A stretch of DNA of 17,510 bases from NCBI GenBank assembly GCA_034431495.1, contig DAOUDB010000332.1, positions 1 to 17,510 on the forward strand. The letters run 5' to 3'. The stretch comes from Roseilinea sp034431495. GTDB taxonomy: Bacteria; Chloroflexota; Anaerolineae; J036; Brachytrichaceae. The number at the start of each line of letters is the position of its first letter. Positions within the stretch are counted from its first letter, which is position 1. The notes under the pieces are model-generated. The model had not been told where the DNA came from and ran no database searches. It worked only from the letters and a program-made list of their open reading frames with translations. Position numbers and translations under genes: made by a program. This document shows positions 1 to 7,076 of this stretch, piece after piece.

Positions 1-339
1 CCGCTGTATCGCATCGAAGCGAAGAAAGCCAAAGAAGTGCGCTACGCCTACAGCGACAGCGAGCGCGACCAGATTCTGGATGAGTTGCGCAAGAAAGGAC
101 TGGACACATCCAACACCAGCCAGTTGGTACTGCAACGCTACAAAGGCCTGGGCGAGATGAACCCGGAGCAGTTGTGGGAAACCACCATGGACCCGCAGAA
201 ACGCACCATGCTCAAGGTCACGGTCGAGGACGCCGCCGAGGCAGATCGCACTTTTGACATGCTGATGGGCAACGCCGTGCCGCCCCGGCGCAAGTTCATC
301 ACCACCCACGCCAAAGAGGTGCGCAACCTGGACGTGTAG
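1..339 (+). CDS. gyrB: DNA gyrase subunit B, C-terminal end (5' part outside window)
   Basis: This is the last 112 codons of an open frame that enters from the left edge and stops at TAG 337-339. Gyrase B is the ATPase subunit of the A2B2 topoisomerase that introduces negative supercoils. The visible part is the end of the TOPRIM/C-terminal domain. The stretch QRYKGLGEMNPEQLWETTMD followed by the region ending in RRKFITTHAKEVRNLDV is the family's conserved C-terminal signature. ParE shares the YKGLGEMN block, but the classic GyrB ending (R-x-FI, then a short hydrophobic tail) favours gyrB. The ATPase domain lies outside the window, so completeness cannot be judged. A GC-rich hairpin follows the stop, and the next gene (hpt) is convergent. 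Confidence 0.93.
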   Translation, partial: PLYRIEAKKAKEVRYAYSDSERDQILDELRKKGLDTSNTSQLVLQRYKGLGEMNPEQLWETTMDPQKRTMLKVTVEDAAEADRTFDMLMGNAVPPRRKFITTHAKEVRNLDV

Positions 340-369
340 CGCCGGCCTGGCGCTTTAGCCATTCACACA

Positions 370-416
370 CCCCGGCTGTCGATGCGCCCCAGTCGGCGCG
401 ACCGCAGCCGGGGTTT
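370..416 (+). terminator. Probable terminator of gyrB
   Basis: CCCCGGCTG (370-378) pairs perfectly with CAGCCGGGG (405-413) and is followed by TTT. The interval contains a nested stem, GCGCC (384-388) with GGCGC (395-399). A weaker hairpin, AGCGCC (338-343) with GGCGCT (349-354) followed by TTTA, overlaps the gyrB stop. The short T tract makes intrinsic termination likely rather than certain. The site lies between convergent gyrB and hpt. Confidence 0.5.
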
Positions 417-423
417 CGCGCGC

Positions 424-987
424 CTATTGATATTCCTTCTTCAACACACCAATGAACGGCAGGTTGCGGTATACCTCGTCCACATCCAGCCCATACCCGA
501 AGACGAATTCATCGGGGATGACAAAGCCTCGATGGGCGATCGGAATATCGACCACGCGGCGCTCGGCCTTGTCGAGCAACACGCACACTTTCAGGCTGGC
601 CGGCTCGCGCGTTTCCAGCAACCGCAGCACATGATCCAGCGTGTGCCCGCTGTCCACAATATCCTCGACCAGCAGCACGTGCCGGCCGGCGATGTCGGTG
701 TTCACATCCAGCACAATGCGCGGCGACCCGCTCGACACGCGCGCCCCCACCCCGTAAGACGACACCGCCATGAAGTCAATGTGATGCGGGATGGACAGGC
801 TCCGCATCAGGTCAGTCAAAAACACCACCCCGCCGCGCAGAATGCACAGCAGCAGCGGGCACAGGCCGGCGTAGTCGCGTGAGATCTCGGCGCCCATTTC
901 GGCAATCCGGCTTTTCAGTTGCTCCTCGGAAATCAGCACACGCTCCAGATAGGGTTCGTATCCCGACACAGGATTGATCTTGGCCAT
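424..987 (-). CDS. hpt: Hypoxanthine phosphoribosyltransferase
   Basis: A cytosolic purine-salvage enzyme of 187 residues, the usual length for bacterial Hpt. It makes IMP (and often GMP) from PRPP and the free base. The PRPP-binding loop is VLLVEDIVDSGHTL at about residues 104-117, with the acidic pair E108-D109. The CILRGG stretch (48-53) gives the PPi loop, K140 in LLDKAERR is the expected base-contacting lysine, and the C-terminal GFVIPDEFVFGYGLDVDE block is diagnostic. The start ATG has no Shine-Dalgarno sequence, and a TACACT box ends 7 bases upstream, so the message may be leaderless. The gene is convergent with gyrB and divergent from the aminotransferase. In many bacteria hpt sits next to tilS or ftsH; neither is present here. 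Confidence 0.95.
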   Translation of the reverse strand: MAKINPVSGYEPYLERVLISEEQLKSRIAEMGAEISRDYAGLCPLLLCILRGGVVFLTDLMRSLSIPHHIDFMAVSSYGVGARVSSGSPRIVLDVNTDIAGRHVLLVEDIVDSGHTLDHVLRLLETREPASLKVCVLLDKAERRVVDIPIAHRGFVIPDEFVFGYGLDVDEVYRNLPFIGVLKKEYQ

Positions 988-994
988 GCGCCGA

Positions 995-1000
995 AGTGTA
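995..1000 (-). promoter_or_regulatory. Candidate -10 box for hpt (leaderless arrangement)
   Basis: On the minus strand TACACT is followed by 7 bases and then the hpt ATG at 987, which would put the transcription start at or next to the start codon. No convincing -35 element lies 16-18 bases upstream. Confidence 0.4.
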
Positions 1001-1025
1001 GCGCGAATCGTCGTTGCGATGATCC

Positions 1026-1031
1026 TATAAT
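1026..1031 (+). promoter_or_regulatory. Candidate -10 box for the class V aminotransferase
   Basis: A perfect TATAAT lies 18 bases before the ATG at 1050, with an AAGGAG ribosome-binding site between them at about 1039-1044. The predicted leader is short, about 12 bases. No good -35 hexamer is visible. The box lies within 30 bases of the divergent hpt -10 box, so the two promoters probably overlap. Confidence 0.45.
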
Positions 1032-1049
1032 CGCCGGCAAAGGAGTTCC

Positions 1050-2207
1050 ATGCATCCCCAATACGACCTCAACGCATTGCGCCAACAGATTCCCGCGCTG
1101 CAATCCTGCGTCTACCTCAACACGTGCGCCATCGGCCCCTGGCCGAATGTCACACGCCAGGCTGTCTCTCGCGCCGCTGACATGCTGGCCGAGCCGAATC
1201 GGATGTCCAGAGAATTCTGGGGGATTTTTAGCGCAGCCCGCGACAACATTGCCCGGCTCATCAACGCCGGCGTCGATGAAATCGCGCTCATGCAAAACAC
1301 CGCCGAAGGGATGAACGTCATCGCTCATGCGCTACCGCTCCAACCCGGCGACAACGTTCTCATGTGTGACCAGGAATACCCGGCCGTGGTCTACCCGTTC
1401 ATGAACCTGGCGCGCCTGCGCGGCATCGAAGCGCGCATCGTGCCACACAACGGCGGCGGCCTGACGATTGACCTGTTGGAGCGTTACACCGACACTCGCA
1501 CGCGCGTGGTGGCCGTCAGCACTGTTGAGTTTGTGAGCGGTTTCCGCACCGACATGGCTGCCATCGGCGAATGGTGCAAGACACACGGCATCTGGCTGAT
1601 CGTCGACGGCATTCAATCGCTGGGCGCCGCGCCCCTGGATGTCAAGGCAACTCATATCGACGCGCTGGCCTCGGGCGGCCACAAATGGATGCTTGGTCCC
1701 ATGGGGGCCGGCTTCCTGTACATCAACCGTGATCGTCTCGATCAACTGGCGCCGCCGTTTGCCGGGGCGCTTAGCGTGGTGGACGCCGAAAACTACCTTG
1801 ACTACAACCTCACCTTCCAGCCCGACGCCCGGCGGTTCGAGTTGGGTGTGCCGAACACGATCGGGGTGGCCGGCCTGAGCGCCAGCCTCGACACGCTCCT
1901 CTCGCTGGATGTCCGCGCGATCGAGGCGTGGACATTGCATCTCTCCGGCCTGCTGTTGGAACATCTCGAACGGCTTGGTTATCGACCATTTGTAGGCCGC
2001 GATTCACCCTATCGTTCCGCCATCGTATCTTTCGACACGCCGGACCCGGCCGGCGTGGCCGAAGCGGCGCAACGCCTGACAGCCGCCAACGTGATCCATA
2101 CCATTCGCAGCGGCAAACTGCGGCTGGGAATTCACGGCTTCAACTCAGAGGATGATATCCAGGCAGTGGTCGATGTGCTTGGGCCGGCTGCCGGCCGCGC
2201 GGGGTGA
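1050..2207 (+). CDS. Class V aminotransferase (cysteine desulfurase / isopenicillin-N-epimerase-like)
   Basis: A PLP-dependent fold-type I enzyme of 385 residues. The Schiff-base lysine is K212 in the SGGHKWMLGP motif. The pyridine-nitrogen aspartate is D186 in IVDGIQSLGA. The NTAEGMNVIA stretch (83-92) is the phosphate-binding region near the N-terminus. The ATG at 1050 has an AAGGAG ribosome-binding site. The family includes cysteine desulfurases, selenocysteine lyases, isopenicillin-N-epimerase-like and serine-glyoxylate-type enzymes. I see no clear SufS/IscS active-site cysteine loop near residues 320-340 and no neighbouring suf or isc gene, so a specific substrate cannot be assigned. It appears monocistronic and ends just before a terminator that belongs to the convergent rplI gene. 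Confidence 0.85.
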   Translation: MHPQYDLNALRQQIPALQSCVYLNTCAIGPWPNVTRQAVSRAADMLAEPNRMSREFWGIFSAARDNIARLINAGVDEIALMQNTAEGMNVIAHALPLQPGDNVLMCDQEYPAVVYPFMNLARLRGIEARIVPHNGGGLTIDLLERYTDTRTRVVAVSTVEFVSGFRTDMAAIGEWCKTHGIWLIVDGIQSLGAAPLDVKATHIDALASGGHKWMLGPMGAGFLYINRDRLDQLAPPFAGALSVVDAENYLDYNLTFQPDARRFELGVPNTIGVAGLSASLDTLLSLDVRAIEAWTLHLSGLLLEHLERLGYRPFVGRDSPYRSAIVSFDTPDPAGVAEAAQRLTAANVIHTIRSGKLRLGIHGFNSEDDIQAVVDVLGPAAGRAG

Positions 2208-2210
2208 TAG

Positions 2211-2241
2211 AAAAAGCCCGGCACACCATTGCGCCGGGCTT
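2211..2241 (-). terminator. Intrinsic terminator of rplI
   Basis: Read on the minus strand, AAGCCCGGC (2241-2233) pairs perfectly over 9 bp with GCCGGGCTT (2222-2214), and the T run continues as TTTCTATC. The loop is 10 bases. It lies 3 bp beyond the stop of the convergent aminotransferase gene. On the plus strand the same hairpin lacks a good T tract, so its main effect should be on rplI. Confidence 0.75.
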
Positions 2242-2272
2242 GAGACTTGAGAGGATGGGCTGCGTGAATGAT

Positions 2273-2297
2273 GCCCGGCTTCGCGCTGAAGCCGGGC
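2273..2297. repeat. Perfect 10-bp hairpin downstream of rplI
   Basis: GCCCGGCTTC (2273-2282) and GAAGCCGGGC (2288-2297) form a perfect stem with a 5-base loop. No T tract follows on either strand. It sits between the rplI stop codon and the terminator and shares the GCCCGGC core with the terminator stem. It may stabilise the 3' end of the rplI mRNA or be a REP-like element. Confidence 0.5.
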
Positions 2298-2321
2298 GTC
2301 TGAATGCAATCAGGTCGCGGC

Positions 2322-2852
2322 TCAGGTCGCGGCATCGGGAACAGCCTCGGTTGCTGGTTCTTTTTCGACGACAGTCGGGGCCGTTGCCGCTGTGCCGGGC
2401 GCCATGCCTTCCTGCACCACAACGACATTCACCACCGGCACGATATCTGTGGCGAGACGCACCTGAACAGAGTAGTTGCCCACCATGCGAATCGGCTCGC
2501 GCAATGCGATCTTGCGTCGATCGAACTCCTTGCCCAACACTGAGCTGATATTGTCGGCGATCTGCGCCGTGGTGATGGAGCCGTACAGCTTGCCCTTTTC
2601 ACCCGTGCGCGCAGTGAACGTGAGCGTCACTCCGTTGATCACCTGGGCGACGGCCTGCATGTCCGACTGCTCCTGCGCGCGGCGGCGCAGCGCGGCGGCC
2701 TTGATCGTGTCGGCGCGCTTGACAGCGCCGGCTGTTGCCAGAACAGCCACGCCTCGCGGCAACAGATAATTCCGGCCATACCCATCGGCGACCGTCTTCA
2801 CTTCGCCAGCGTGGCCCAGGTTGTACACATCTTGAGTCAACAAAACCTTCAT
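2322..2852 (-). CDS. rplI: 50S ribosomal protein L9
   Basis: L9 binds 23S rRNA near the L1 stalk. The N-terminal domain opens MKVLLTQDVYNLGHAGEVK and carries the L9 signature GYGRNYLLPRGVAVLAT at about residues 24-40. The connecting helix and the C-terminal domain (VINGVTLTFTARTGEKGKLYGSIT, then HPV-like strands) run to about residue 147. The protein is 176 residues. The family is usually near 150, and the excess is an Ala/Thr/Glu/Pro-rich tail (about 148-176) that is probably disordered. The ATG has an AGAGGA ribosome-binding site. In many bacteria rplI follows rpsF, ssb and rpsR. Here it stands alone behind rnc, with its own promoter and terminator. Confidence 0.96.
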   Translation of the reverse strand: MKVLLTQDVYNLGHAGEVKTVADGYGRNYLLPRGVAVLATAGAVKRADTIKAAALRRRAQEQSDMQAVAQVINGVTLTFTARTGEKGKLYGSITTAQIADNISSVLGKEFDRRKIALREPIRMVGNYSVQVRLATDIVPVVNVVVVQEGMAPGTAATAPTVVEKEPATEAVPDAAT

Positions 2853-2886
2853 AGCGATCCTCTAATGCTTGTGAGTTGCGGGCGTC

Positions 2887-2900
2887 GGGTGCGCGCACCC
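2887..2900. repeat. 14-bp perfect palindrome in the rplI leader
   Basis: GGGTGCGCGCACCC is a perfect palindrome about 35-48 bases upstream of the rplI start, inside the predicted leader. It could form a hairpin in the mRNA or be a dimeric-protein site. No known factor is assigned. Confidence 0.35.
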
Positions 2901-2969
2901 TTGCGCGGCCCTCATCCTCAGCGGCCAGATACCAAAATGACCGGTCGGCGCGCCGGGACGCGGGTGGCA

Positions 2970-2998
2970 ATCATATCGCAGAACAAGGGTTCACACAA
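2970..2998 (-). promoter_or_regulatory. Sigma-70-type promoter for rplI
   Basis: On the minus strand TTGTGT (2998-2993) and TATGAT (2975-2970) are separated by exactly 17 bases. This is the best -35/-10 pair I found in the window. Transcription would begin near 2963, giving a leader of about 110 bases ahead of rplI. It lies in the 188-bp gap between the rnc stop and the rplI start. Confidence 0.55.
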
Positions 2999-3040
2999 GC
3001 AGGGCGGCGCGCAAGCGCGAAGGCAGCCGGAAGCCGTGTG

Positions 3041-3817
3041 TCACCCCTCAGGAGCCGGCCCGGCCTCATCCGCGTCAAAGTCTGCGGCCGGCTGGTCCCC
3101 GGGCGATTGGGTGTCTGGGGACATGGCGTCTGCTTGCTCGTCAGGCAGACGCATGACATAGCTCAGCAAGGCATTTCGCGCGGCGTCCTGCTCGGCCATT
3201 TGCTTGCTGGTGCCGTTGCCGGTGGCAATCACCTCGTTGCCAATCCATACCTGCGCGGTGAAGACTTTGGCATGATCGGGGCCTTCGGCAGACACCAGCC
3301 GATAGCGCGGTGTGACCGACCGGTTCGCCTGGCTCCATTCCTGGAGCTGGCTCTTGGCGTCGCGGTCCAGATTCTCCAGCAGTATGGCCGGCATGGCGCG
3401 CTCGATGATGGGCACGAAGAAGTCATAGGCCGCCTGATAGCCCTGGTCCAGATACAGCGCGCCCAACAGGGCCTCGAAAGCGTCACCGAGAATGTTGGCG
3501 CGATGCCGGCCACCGCTATCCATTTCACCCTTGCCCAGCCGCAGACGATCGGGCAAACCCACCTCTTCGGCAAACTGGGCCAGCGTGCCGGCCCGCACCA
3601 GGGCGGCGCGCAGGGCTGTCAGGCGACCCTCGTCGAAATCGGGAAAACGCTGATACAGCCAGGCCGCGGCGATGAAGTCCAGGATGGCGTCACCCAGGAA
3701 CTCCATGCGCTCGTTGTCCTGCACCGGCTTGCCACCCTCCGTCGCATGCTCGTTGGCATAGGAAGCATGGGTGAGCGCGCGCAGGAGCTTGTCAGAGTCG
3801 CGGAATTGGGGCAGCAT
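3041..3817 (-). CDS. rnc: Ribonuclease III
   Basis: A double-strand-specific endoribonuclease acting in rRNA and mRNA processing. From ATG 3817 it is 258 residues. The catalytic signature NERMEFLGDAILD starts at residue 35 and contains E39 and D43. The second acidic pair, D112 and E115, lies in GDAFEALLGALYLDQG. A dsRNA-binding domain covers about 154-224 (KSQLQEWSQ ... GTSKQMAEQDAARNALL). An acidic tail of about 34 residues follows and is probably disordered. The frame is open further upstream to a TTG at 3898, but that segment is translated A/T repeat and is not family sequence, so I take MLPQFRDSD as the start. No Shine-Dalgarno sequence precedes it. It lies 77 bp downstream of fabF, a common gene pairing in bacteria. 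Confidence 0.95.
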   Translation of the reverse strand: MLPQFRDSDKLLRALTHASYANEHATEGGKPVQDNERMEFLGDAILDFIAAAWLYQRFPDFDEGRLTALRAALVRAGTLAQFAEEVGLPDRLRLGKGEMDSGGRHRANILGDAFEALLGALYLDQGYQAAYDFFVPIIERAMPAILLENLDRDAKSQLQEWSQANRSVTPRYRLVSAEGPDHAKVFTAQVWIGNEVIATGNGTSKQMAEQDAARNALLSYVMRLPDEQADAMSPDTQSPGDQPAADFDADEAGPAPEG

Positions 3818-3820
3818 TGC

Positions 3821-3899
3821 GATTTTGGATTGTCGAGTGTGGATTTTGGATTGCCAGATCGTCGGTCTGAAATCCAAAATCCGAAATCCGAAATTCAAA
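3821..3899. repeat. Inverted A/T heptad repeat array between fabF and rnc
   Basis: The gap is built from GGATTTTGGATT-like units on the rnc-proximal side and their complements (AATCCAAAATCC, CCGAAATCC) on the fabF side. The best stem is GGATTTTGGATT (3841-3852) with AATCCAAAATCC (3871-3882), a perfect 12 bp, extended inside by CAGA (3855-3858) with TCTG (3866-3869). The array includes the fabF stop codon. A related array lies at 14871-14971. Confidence 0.8.
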
Positions 3900-5145
3900 A
3901 TGACTCGAATCGTTTGATGACCAGCACGCTGTTGTGGCCGCCGAAGCCGAACGAGTTGTTCATGGCGTAGTTAACGCGCAGGGAGCGCGTCTCGTTGGGC
4001 ATAAAGTCAAGCCCGGCGCATTGCGGATCGACCTCGGTGAGGTTGCGCGTGCCGGGAGCCAGGCCGGTCTGAATGGCGCGCACGCACACAGCCGCCTCCA
4101 TCGCGCCGGCGGCCCCCATCATGTGGCCCGTCATGCTCTTGGTCCCGCTGATAGCAACCCGGCCGGCGTGTTCACCGAACACCGTCTTGATCGCCTGCGC
4201 TTCGGCCACATCGTTCAACGGCGTGGCGGTGCCGTGCGCGTTGATGTAATCGATGTCCTGCGGGCCGATGCCAGCGGTGTTCAGCGCGCGCTGAATGGCC
4301 CGCGCGGCGCCGGCGCCGCCTTCTGCCGGCGCAATCACGTGGAAAGCGTCAGTTGTCTGACCATAGCCGACGATCTCGGCCAGAATATTCGCGCCGCGCG
4401 CCCGCGCAAATTCGAGGCTCTCCAGCGTCATCACCACGGCGCCTTCGCCGATGACGACGCCATCACGGTTCTTGTCGAATGGCTTGGGCGACTGCGAGGG
4501 CAGTTCGTTGTCGTGGCTAAGCGCGCCCAGCCGGTCAAAGCTGGCCACACCGATGAAAGTCACCGTAGCGTCCGCGCCGCCAGCAATAGCCACCTTTGCG
4601 TCGCCACGGCGCACCATCAGCCAGGCCTGACCGAGCGCGTCGTTGCTGGTCGCGCATGCGCTCACCGGCGAGTTCGATGGCCCTTTGGCGCCGATCTCAA
4701 TCGCCAGCATGCCCGACGCGCCGTTGTTGATCACCATCGGAATACAAAACGGGCTGATGCGACGCGGCCCCTGCTGCTTGAGAATCTCATACTGATCGAG
4801 CAGCGTTTGCAGGCCGCCGATGGCGGTGCCGAGCACGATGGCAGTGTCCTCGGACAATTCCGGCGTGATCGACAGCCCGGCATTGGCTATGGCCTGTTTG
4901 GCCGCCACGACAGCGTATTGTTCGTACAAATCCATGCGCCGAAGCTCTTTGGGGTCAATGGCAACTGTGGGATCGAAATTCTTGATCTCACAGGCAACCC
5001 GTACCGGCAGCTTGTCGGGGTCGAAGCGCGTGATGGGGGCAACGCCAGACTTGCCCTCTAGCAGCGCCTGCCAGGCGGTATCCATATCATTGCCCAGCGG
5101 CGTCACAGCGCCGATGCCGGTGATGACTACTCGCTCTTCCTTCAT
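3895..5145 (-). CDS. fabF: Beta-ketoacyl-ACP synthase II (FabF)
   Basis: A condensing enzyme of type II fatty acid synthesis that extends acyl-ACP with malonyl-ACP in the cytosol. It is 416 residues from ATG 5145, the normal KAS II size. The catalytic triad is complete: C164 in VSACATSND, H304 in NAHGTATPLND, and H341 in SGTKSMTGHMMGAAG, with K336 also present. The FGFGGHNSVLVIKRF ending is typical. The start is chosen because AGGAG (5155-5159) lies 9 bases upstream and MKEERVVITGIGAVTPLG is the family N-terminus. The frame runs on to 5196, but that extension overlaps the previous gene. The nucleophile loop reads SACATSND where most FabF proteins have TACATGTN, a mild variation. The usual upstream acpP is absent, and a glycosyltransferase gene occupies that place. 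Confidence 0.95.
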   Translation of the reverse strand: MKEERVVITGIGAVTPLGNDMDTAWQALLEGKSGVAPITRFDPDKLPVRVACEIKNFDPTVAIDPKELRRMDLYEQYAVVAAKQAIANAGLSITPELSEDTAIVLGTAIGGLQTLLDQYEILKQQGPRRISPFCIPMVINNGASGMLAIEIGAKGPSNSPVSACATSNDALGQAWLMVRRGDAKVAIAGGADATVTFIGVASFDRLGALSHDNELPSQSPKPFDKNRDGVVIGEGAVVMTLESLEFARARGANILAEIVGYGQTTDAFHVIAPAEGGAGAARAIQRALNTAGIGPQDIDYINAHGTATPLNDVAEAQAIKTVFGEHAGRVAISGTKSMTGHMMGAAGAMEAAVCVRAIQTGLAPGTRNLTEVDPQCAGLDFMPNETRSLRVNYAMNNSFGFGGHNSVLVIKRFESF

Positions 5146-5167
5146 TGTGTAAAAGCTCCTGTTGTCG

Positions 5168-5959
5168 CTAACTCCCCAGTTTGGTTGTTCGCACACGCCA
5201 CAGACCTTTCAAGTCCTCAATTGCTGTCGAGACGATCTTGACTCGGGAATCCAGATCTTCGATCCACTCGACCGGCACCTCCCACACCCGATATCCGCGC
5301 TGCTCGGCGCGGATCAGCAACTCCGAATCGAAGAACCAGTTGTTGTCGACAATGTGGGGGATCAGGTCGCGCACGGCCTGCCGGCTGAGTGCCTTGAAGC
5401 CGCATTGCGCGTCGGAGAAGCGGCGGCGCGGAAACATGAGCTTGACGATGAGGTTGTAGCAGCGCGAGATGATTTCGCGTTTGAGCTGGCGCGTCACGCG
5501 CGCGCCGGGCATCAGGCGCGAGCCGGTTGCCACGTGATACTCGCCGCGCGCCAGCGGTTCGATCATAGGCATGAAGTGCCTGAGATTGGTGGACAGATCA
5601 ACGTCCATGTACGAAACGATATCGGCCTCTGACACTGTCCAAGCGGCCTTCAGCGCCCGCCCGCGCCCTTTGGCGTCCAGGTGAACATAGGTCACTTCAT
5701 CGGGATAACGCTCAGACAGCGACCGGGCGATCTCCAGTGTGCGATCCCTTGAGGCATTGTCCGCGACCATAATGCGCCAGCAGTATGGGCAGTTCTCACG
5801 CAGAAACGCCCGCAGCCTGGTCACGCTGGGCTCGAGATCTCGCTCTTCGTTGTATACCGGAATGACGACATCAACCGTTGGCGCCACTCCCGCCGATTCG
5901 CCAGTTGATAGGCGATGTGCGGGCAAGCGGGACGTTGAGAGTGAGGATGCAGTGCTCAA
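5168..5959 (-). CDS. Family 2 glycosyltransferase (dolichyl-phosphate-glucosyltransferase-like)
   Basis: A GT-A fold, 263 residues. The nucleotide-sugar-binding start VDVVIPVYNEERDLEPSV is at about residues 29-46, the metal-binding DxD is D119-V-D121 in SYMDVDLST, and the block DAQCGFKALSRQA (183-195) plus DNNWFFDSELLIRAEQRG (205-222) is typical of dolichyl/undecaprenyl-phosphate sugar transferases. No membrane segment is evident, so it is probably a peripheral enzyme transferring a sugar to a polyprenyl phosphate for glycoconjugates. The chosen start is TTG 5959, which has GGAG 7 bases upstream. A GTG about 25 codons in is an alternative, just ahead of the conserved domain. It ends 22 bp before fabF, so the two are probably cotranscribed. 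Donor and acceptor cannot be read from sequence. Confidence 0.85.
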   Translation of the reverse strand: MSTASSLSTSRLPAHRLSTGESAGVAPTVDVVIPVYNEERDLEPSVTRLRAFLRENCPYCWRIMVADNASRDRTLEIARSLSERYPDEVTYVHLDAKGRGRALKAAWTVSEADIVSYMDVDLSTNLRHFMPMIEPLARGEYHVATGSRLMPGARVTRQLKREIISRCYNLIVKLMFPRRRFSDAQCGFKALSRQAVRDLIPHIVDNNWFFDSELLIRAEQRGYRVWEVPVEWIEDLDSRVKIVSTAIEDLKGLWRVRTTKLGS

Positions 5960-5976
5960 GAAATTGCTCCGCGCTG

Positions 5977-5982
5977 ATTATA
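5977..5982 (-). promoter_or_regulatory. Candidate -10 box upstream of the glycosyltransferase
   Basis: A perfect TATAAT is read on the minus strand, but without a good -35. Its predicted transcription start (about 5970) falls almost on the GGAG ribosome-binding site of the TTG start. So either the leader is very short, translation begins at the downstream GTG, or the box is fortuitous. The rest of the gap 5983-6171 holds no gene that I recognise. Confidence 0.33.
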
Positions 5983-6988
5983 TTGCAGCCTTTGTGGACA
6001 TCCGGGGTATCCTGGCCGGCAGGAGCGCATCGCCCGCGAGTTCGCTGACAAGGTCCGCAGTCGCCGGGCAAGCCGGCTTCGTCATGTGTTGCGCGCAGAA
6101 GGCATCCCGCCGATTTATCCGCCGCGCAAATCTTCGCGCTGCCCCTGTGCTGAAATGCGCCCGCCATTCGCTCATCGCTCTGCTGCCAAGCTGGTCAAAC
6201 GCAGGCTGAGCAATACCCCGGCGCCCGCGCATAACCCGGCCACGCCAAACACAGCACCATGTGCGGATGGGGCCGTAACGATCGGCAACAACGCGTCGAC
6301 CATACCGCCGGCCAGCACCGGCGTCAACGACACGATGCCACCCAGCGTGTTGATAACGCCGACATACATGGCGCGGTGGCGTTCGGGCGATGCATCGAGT
6401 GTGTAACCGACAAAACCCAGGATCATCGAATGGGACAACGCGCCTACCAACGCCATGATGATCATAAAGACAGCCATCGCCAGGTCGGCCGGCAACGGCG
6501 TGACCGACCAGCTAACCGCGACAAGCAGCGCCAGGGCCGGCCCTGCGAACTGCATGATGGCCGAAGCGTGAATCACGCGCCGTGCGCCGGAACGGTCAGC
6601 CACAGCGCTGAAGAAAACGATGCCGATAATGCTGCCGACTGCGTATGCAATGGTGAACGCCCCGACCGACGCGTCGGGCAACTGCAACAGATGCCTGATG
6701 AACACAACATAGAACGGCACAGCCATGGCCTCGGCGCCGGTGAGCAGGCGGGCCAGCAACAACTGGCGGAACAATCGGTCTGTCGTGATGGCCTGCCAAA
6801 GGTGCGCGCCAAACTGCCCCTCAGTCGAGCGGCTGCGCTCGGCTTCGTCCATCGGGTTTTCGCGCAGGAACAAGAGAAAGATGAACGAGAGATTGAAGCA
6901 CAACCAGGCGCACACAATGATCAGCGCATAGTTATAGGGGAACGGCAAGCCCTCCGGCGCCAGAATGCGCTCGACCAGAATGCCGGCG

Positions 6989-6996
6989 CCGATGCC
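6989..6996. repeat. Target site duplication, left copy
   Basis: CCGATGCC directly abuts the left end of the palindromic element and is repeated exactly at 7077-7084 after the right end. It belongs to the MFS coding sequence (Gly-Ile-Gly region). Confidence 0.9.
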
Positions 6997-7076
6997 GGTA
7001 GTATGCCGAAAGTTGTGTGAATTCGTACCGCGAGATTAATCTCGCGCCACTTTTACACAAAAATCGAGATACTACC
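6997..7076. mobile_element. 80-bp MITE-like palindromic element
   Basis: The ends are perfect inverted repeats, GGTAGTAT (6997-7004) and ATACTACC (7069-7076). Inside, the arms stay similar: both read CGA, then TTGTGT and AA before reaching the centre. The centre is a perfect 18-bp palindrome, CGCGAGATTAATCTCGCG (7029-7046). The whole element can fold into one imperfect hairpin. It has no coding capacity and is flanked by a perfect 8-bp direct repeat. Size, inverted ends and target duplication are those of a miniature inverted-repeat element moved by a transposase encoded elsewhere. The parent family cannot be named from this sequence; several IS families make 8-bp duplications. A 9-bp duplication is formally possible but would make the ends asymmetric. 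Confidence 0.9.

Noticed and set aside
382..882. 166-residue plus-strand frame
   Set aside because: It lies opposite hpt, has His/Gln/Arg-rich composition typical of antisense reading in GC-rich DNA, and no family features.
3818..3898. N-terminal extension of RNase III from TTG 3898
   Set aside because: The 27 residues are translated A/T repeat, overlap the fabF stop region and do not match the family. ATG 3817 begins directly before conserved sequence.
2876..3970. 364-residue plus-strand frame
   Set aside because: Antisense to rnc and the rnc-rplI gap; the opposite strand has a clear, complete RNase III.
3934..5061. 375-residue plus-strand frame
   Set aside because: Antisense shadow of fabF with no recognisable domain.
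5960..6171. Small gene in the gap between the glycosyltransferase and the MFS pseudogene
   Set aside because: The only frames (for example 84 residues ending at 5978) are Arg/Ala-rich, overlap the pseudogene, and lack a ribosome-binding site or recognisable motif.
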